This document shows, piece by piece, positions 63,771 to 64,000 of a stretch of 64,000 bases of DNA. The first letter of the stretch is position 1; each line of letters opens with the position of its first letter. The position numbers were made by a program, and so were the translations under genes. The notes beneath the pieces were generated by a model. It was not told where the DNA came from. It was given only the letters and a program-made list of their open reading frames with translations, and made no database searches. The DNA is from Pogonophryne albipinna (lineage: Eukaryota; Chordata; Actinopteri; Perciformes; Artedidraconidae): assembly GCA_028583405.1 (NCBI GenBank), contig CM053251.1, forward strand, positions 3,875,271 to 3,939,270. The letters run 5' to 3'.

Positions 63771-64000
63771 ACGAACATTGGGTTTGTGGTTCGACATATT
63801 TCAAATCCTGTTTTGAATGAACATGTGAGCCTAGATTACATCTGAAAACACCAGGATTCAAAGAGCAATGGGAAGATTTCTCCTCTAAATTTGACATATA
63901 ATTCATTTTTTCTAGGTTTTGCAAAGGTAATGATGGACAAGGAGTTATTGTTTGCTGTCAATTTATATTGAAGCCTTTCGCTTTTATTAAAATAGTTAAC

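Overview
The window is nuclear DNA from a bony fish, most likely a spiny-rayed teleost. The signs are intron-split vertebrate genes, very long pure CA/TG microsatellites, tRNA-derived SINEs with a V-SINE-type core, 3' ends of teleost LINEs, and many short non-autonomous hAT-type elements with 8-bp target-site duplications. Nothing looks bacterial, and I see no CRISPR array, integrated virus or genuine tRNA or rRNA gene.

Two genes are recognisable, both on the + strand and in the head-to-tail order known for KIF5B and ARHGAP12 on human chromosome 10p11. The left end (to about 5.9 kb) is the 3' end of a kinesin-1 heavy chain gene, kif5b: the last large coiled-coil exon (847-1063), the tail exon (1874 to about 2020), and a probable long 3' UTR exon (3278 to about 5880). 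After a transposon-rich gap comes a GC/CpG-rich stretch ending in a clean splice donor (about 9820-10084). I infer this to be the 5' UTR exon of arhgap12. The first coding exon of arhgap12 lies at 26622-27378 (SH3 domain, 228 codons, preceded by a 9-codon uORF). The rest, 27379-64000, appears to be one partial arhgap12 intron. I found no WW, PH or RhoGAP exon in it, and only one weak candidate exon at 37617-37702.

Most of the window is repeat. The largest block is a 37-bp minisatellite of about 5.07 kb (15475-20546, roughly 137 units) with nested higher-order duplications. Others are a 57-bp minisatellite grown inside a MITE (47.97-49.50 kb), an all-pyrimidine octanucleotide array (44.45-45.38 kb), a 12-bp array (35.26-35.43 kb), a 0.68-kb interrupted CA tract, and two pure TG tracts of exactly the same length (281 bp) only 6.6 kb apart. 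These arrays produce very long spurious reading frames on one or both strands.

At least six DNA elements can be delimited to the base by direct flanking repeats. They include a deleted hAT copy that still encodes a BED zinc finger (25146-25963) and a foldback element into which a hAT MITE later inserted (52.49-53.06 kb). Apart from kif5b and arhgap12, which act separately (microtubule transport and Rho-family GTPase control), no genes here work together. No new multi-gene system is visible. The most unusual content is the structure and history of the repeats.
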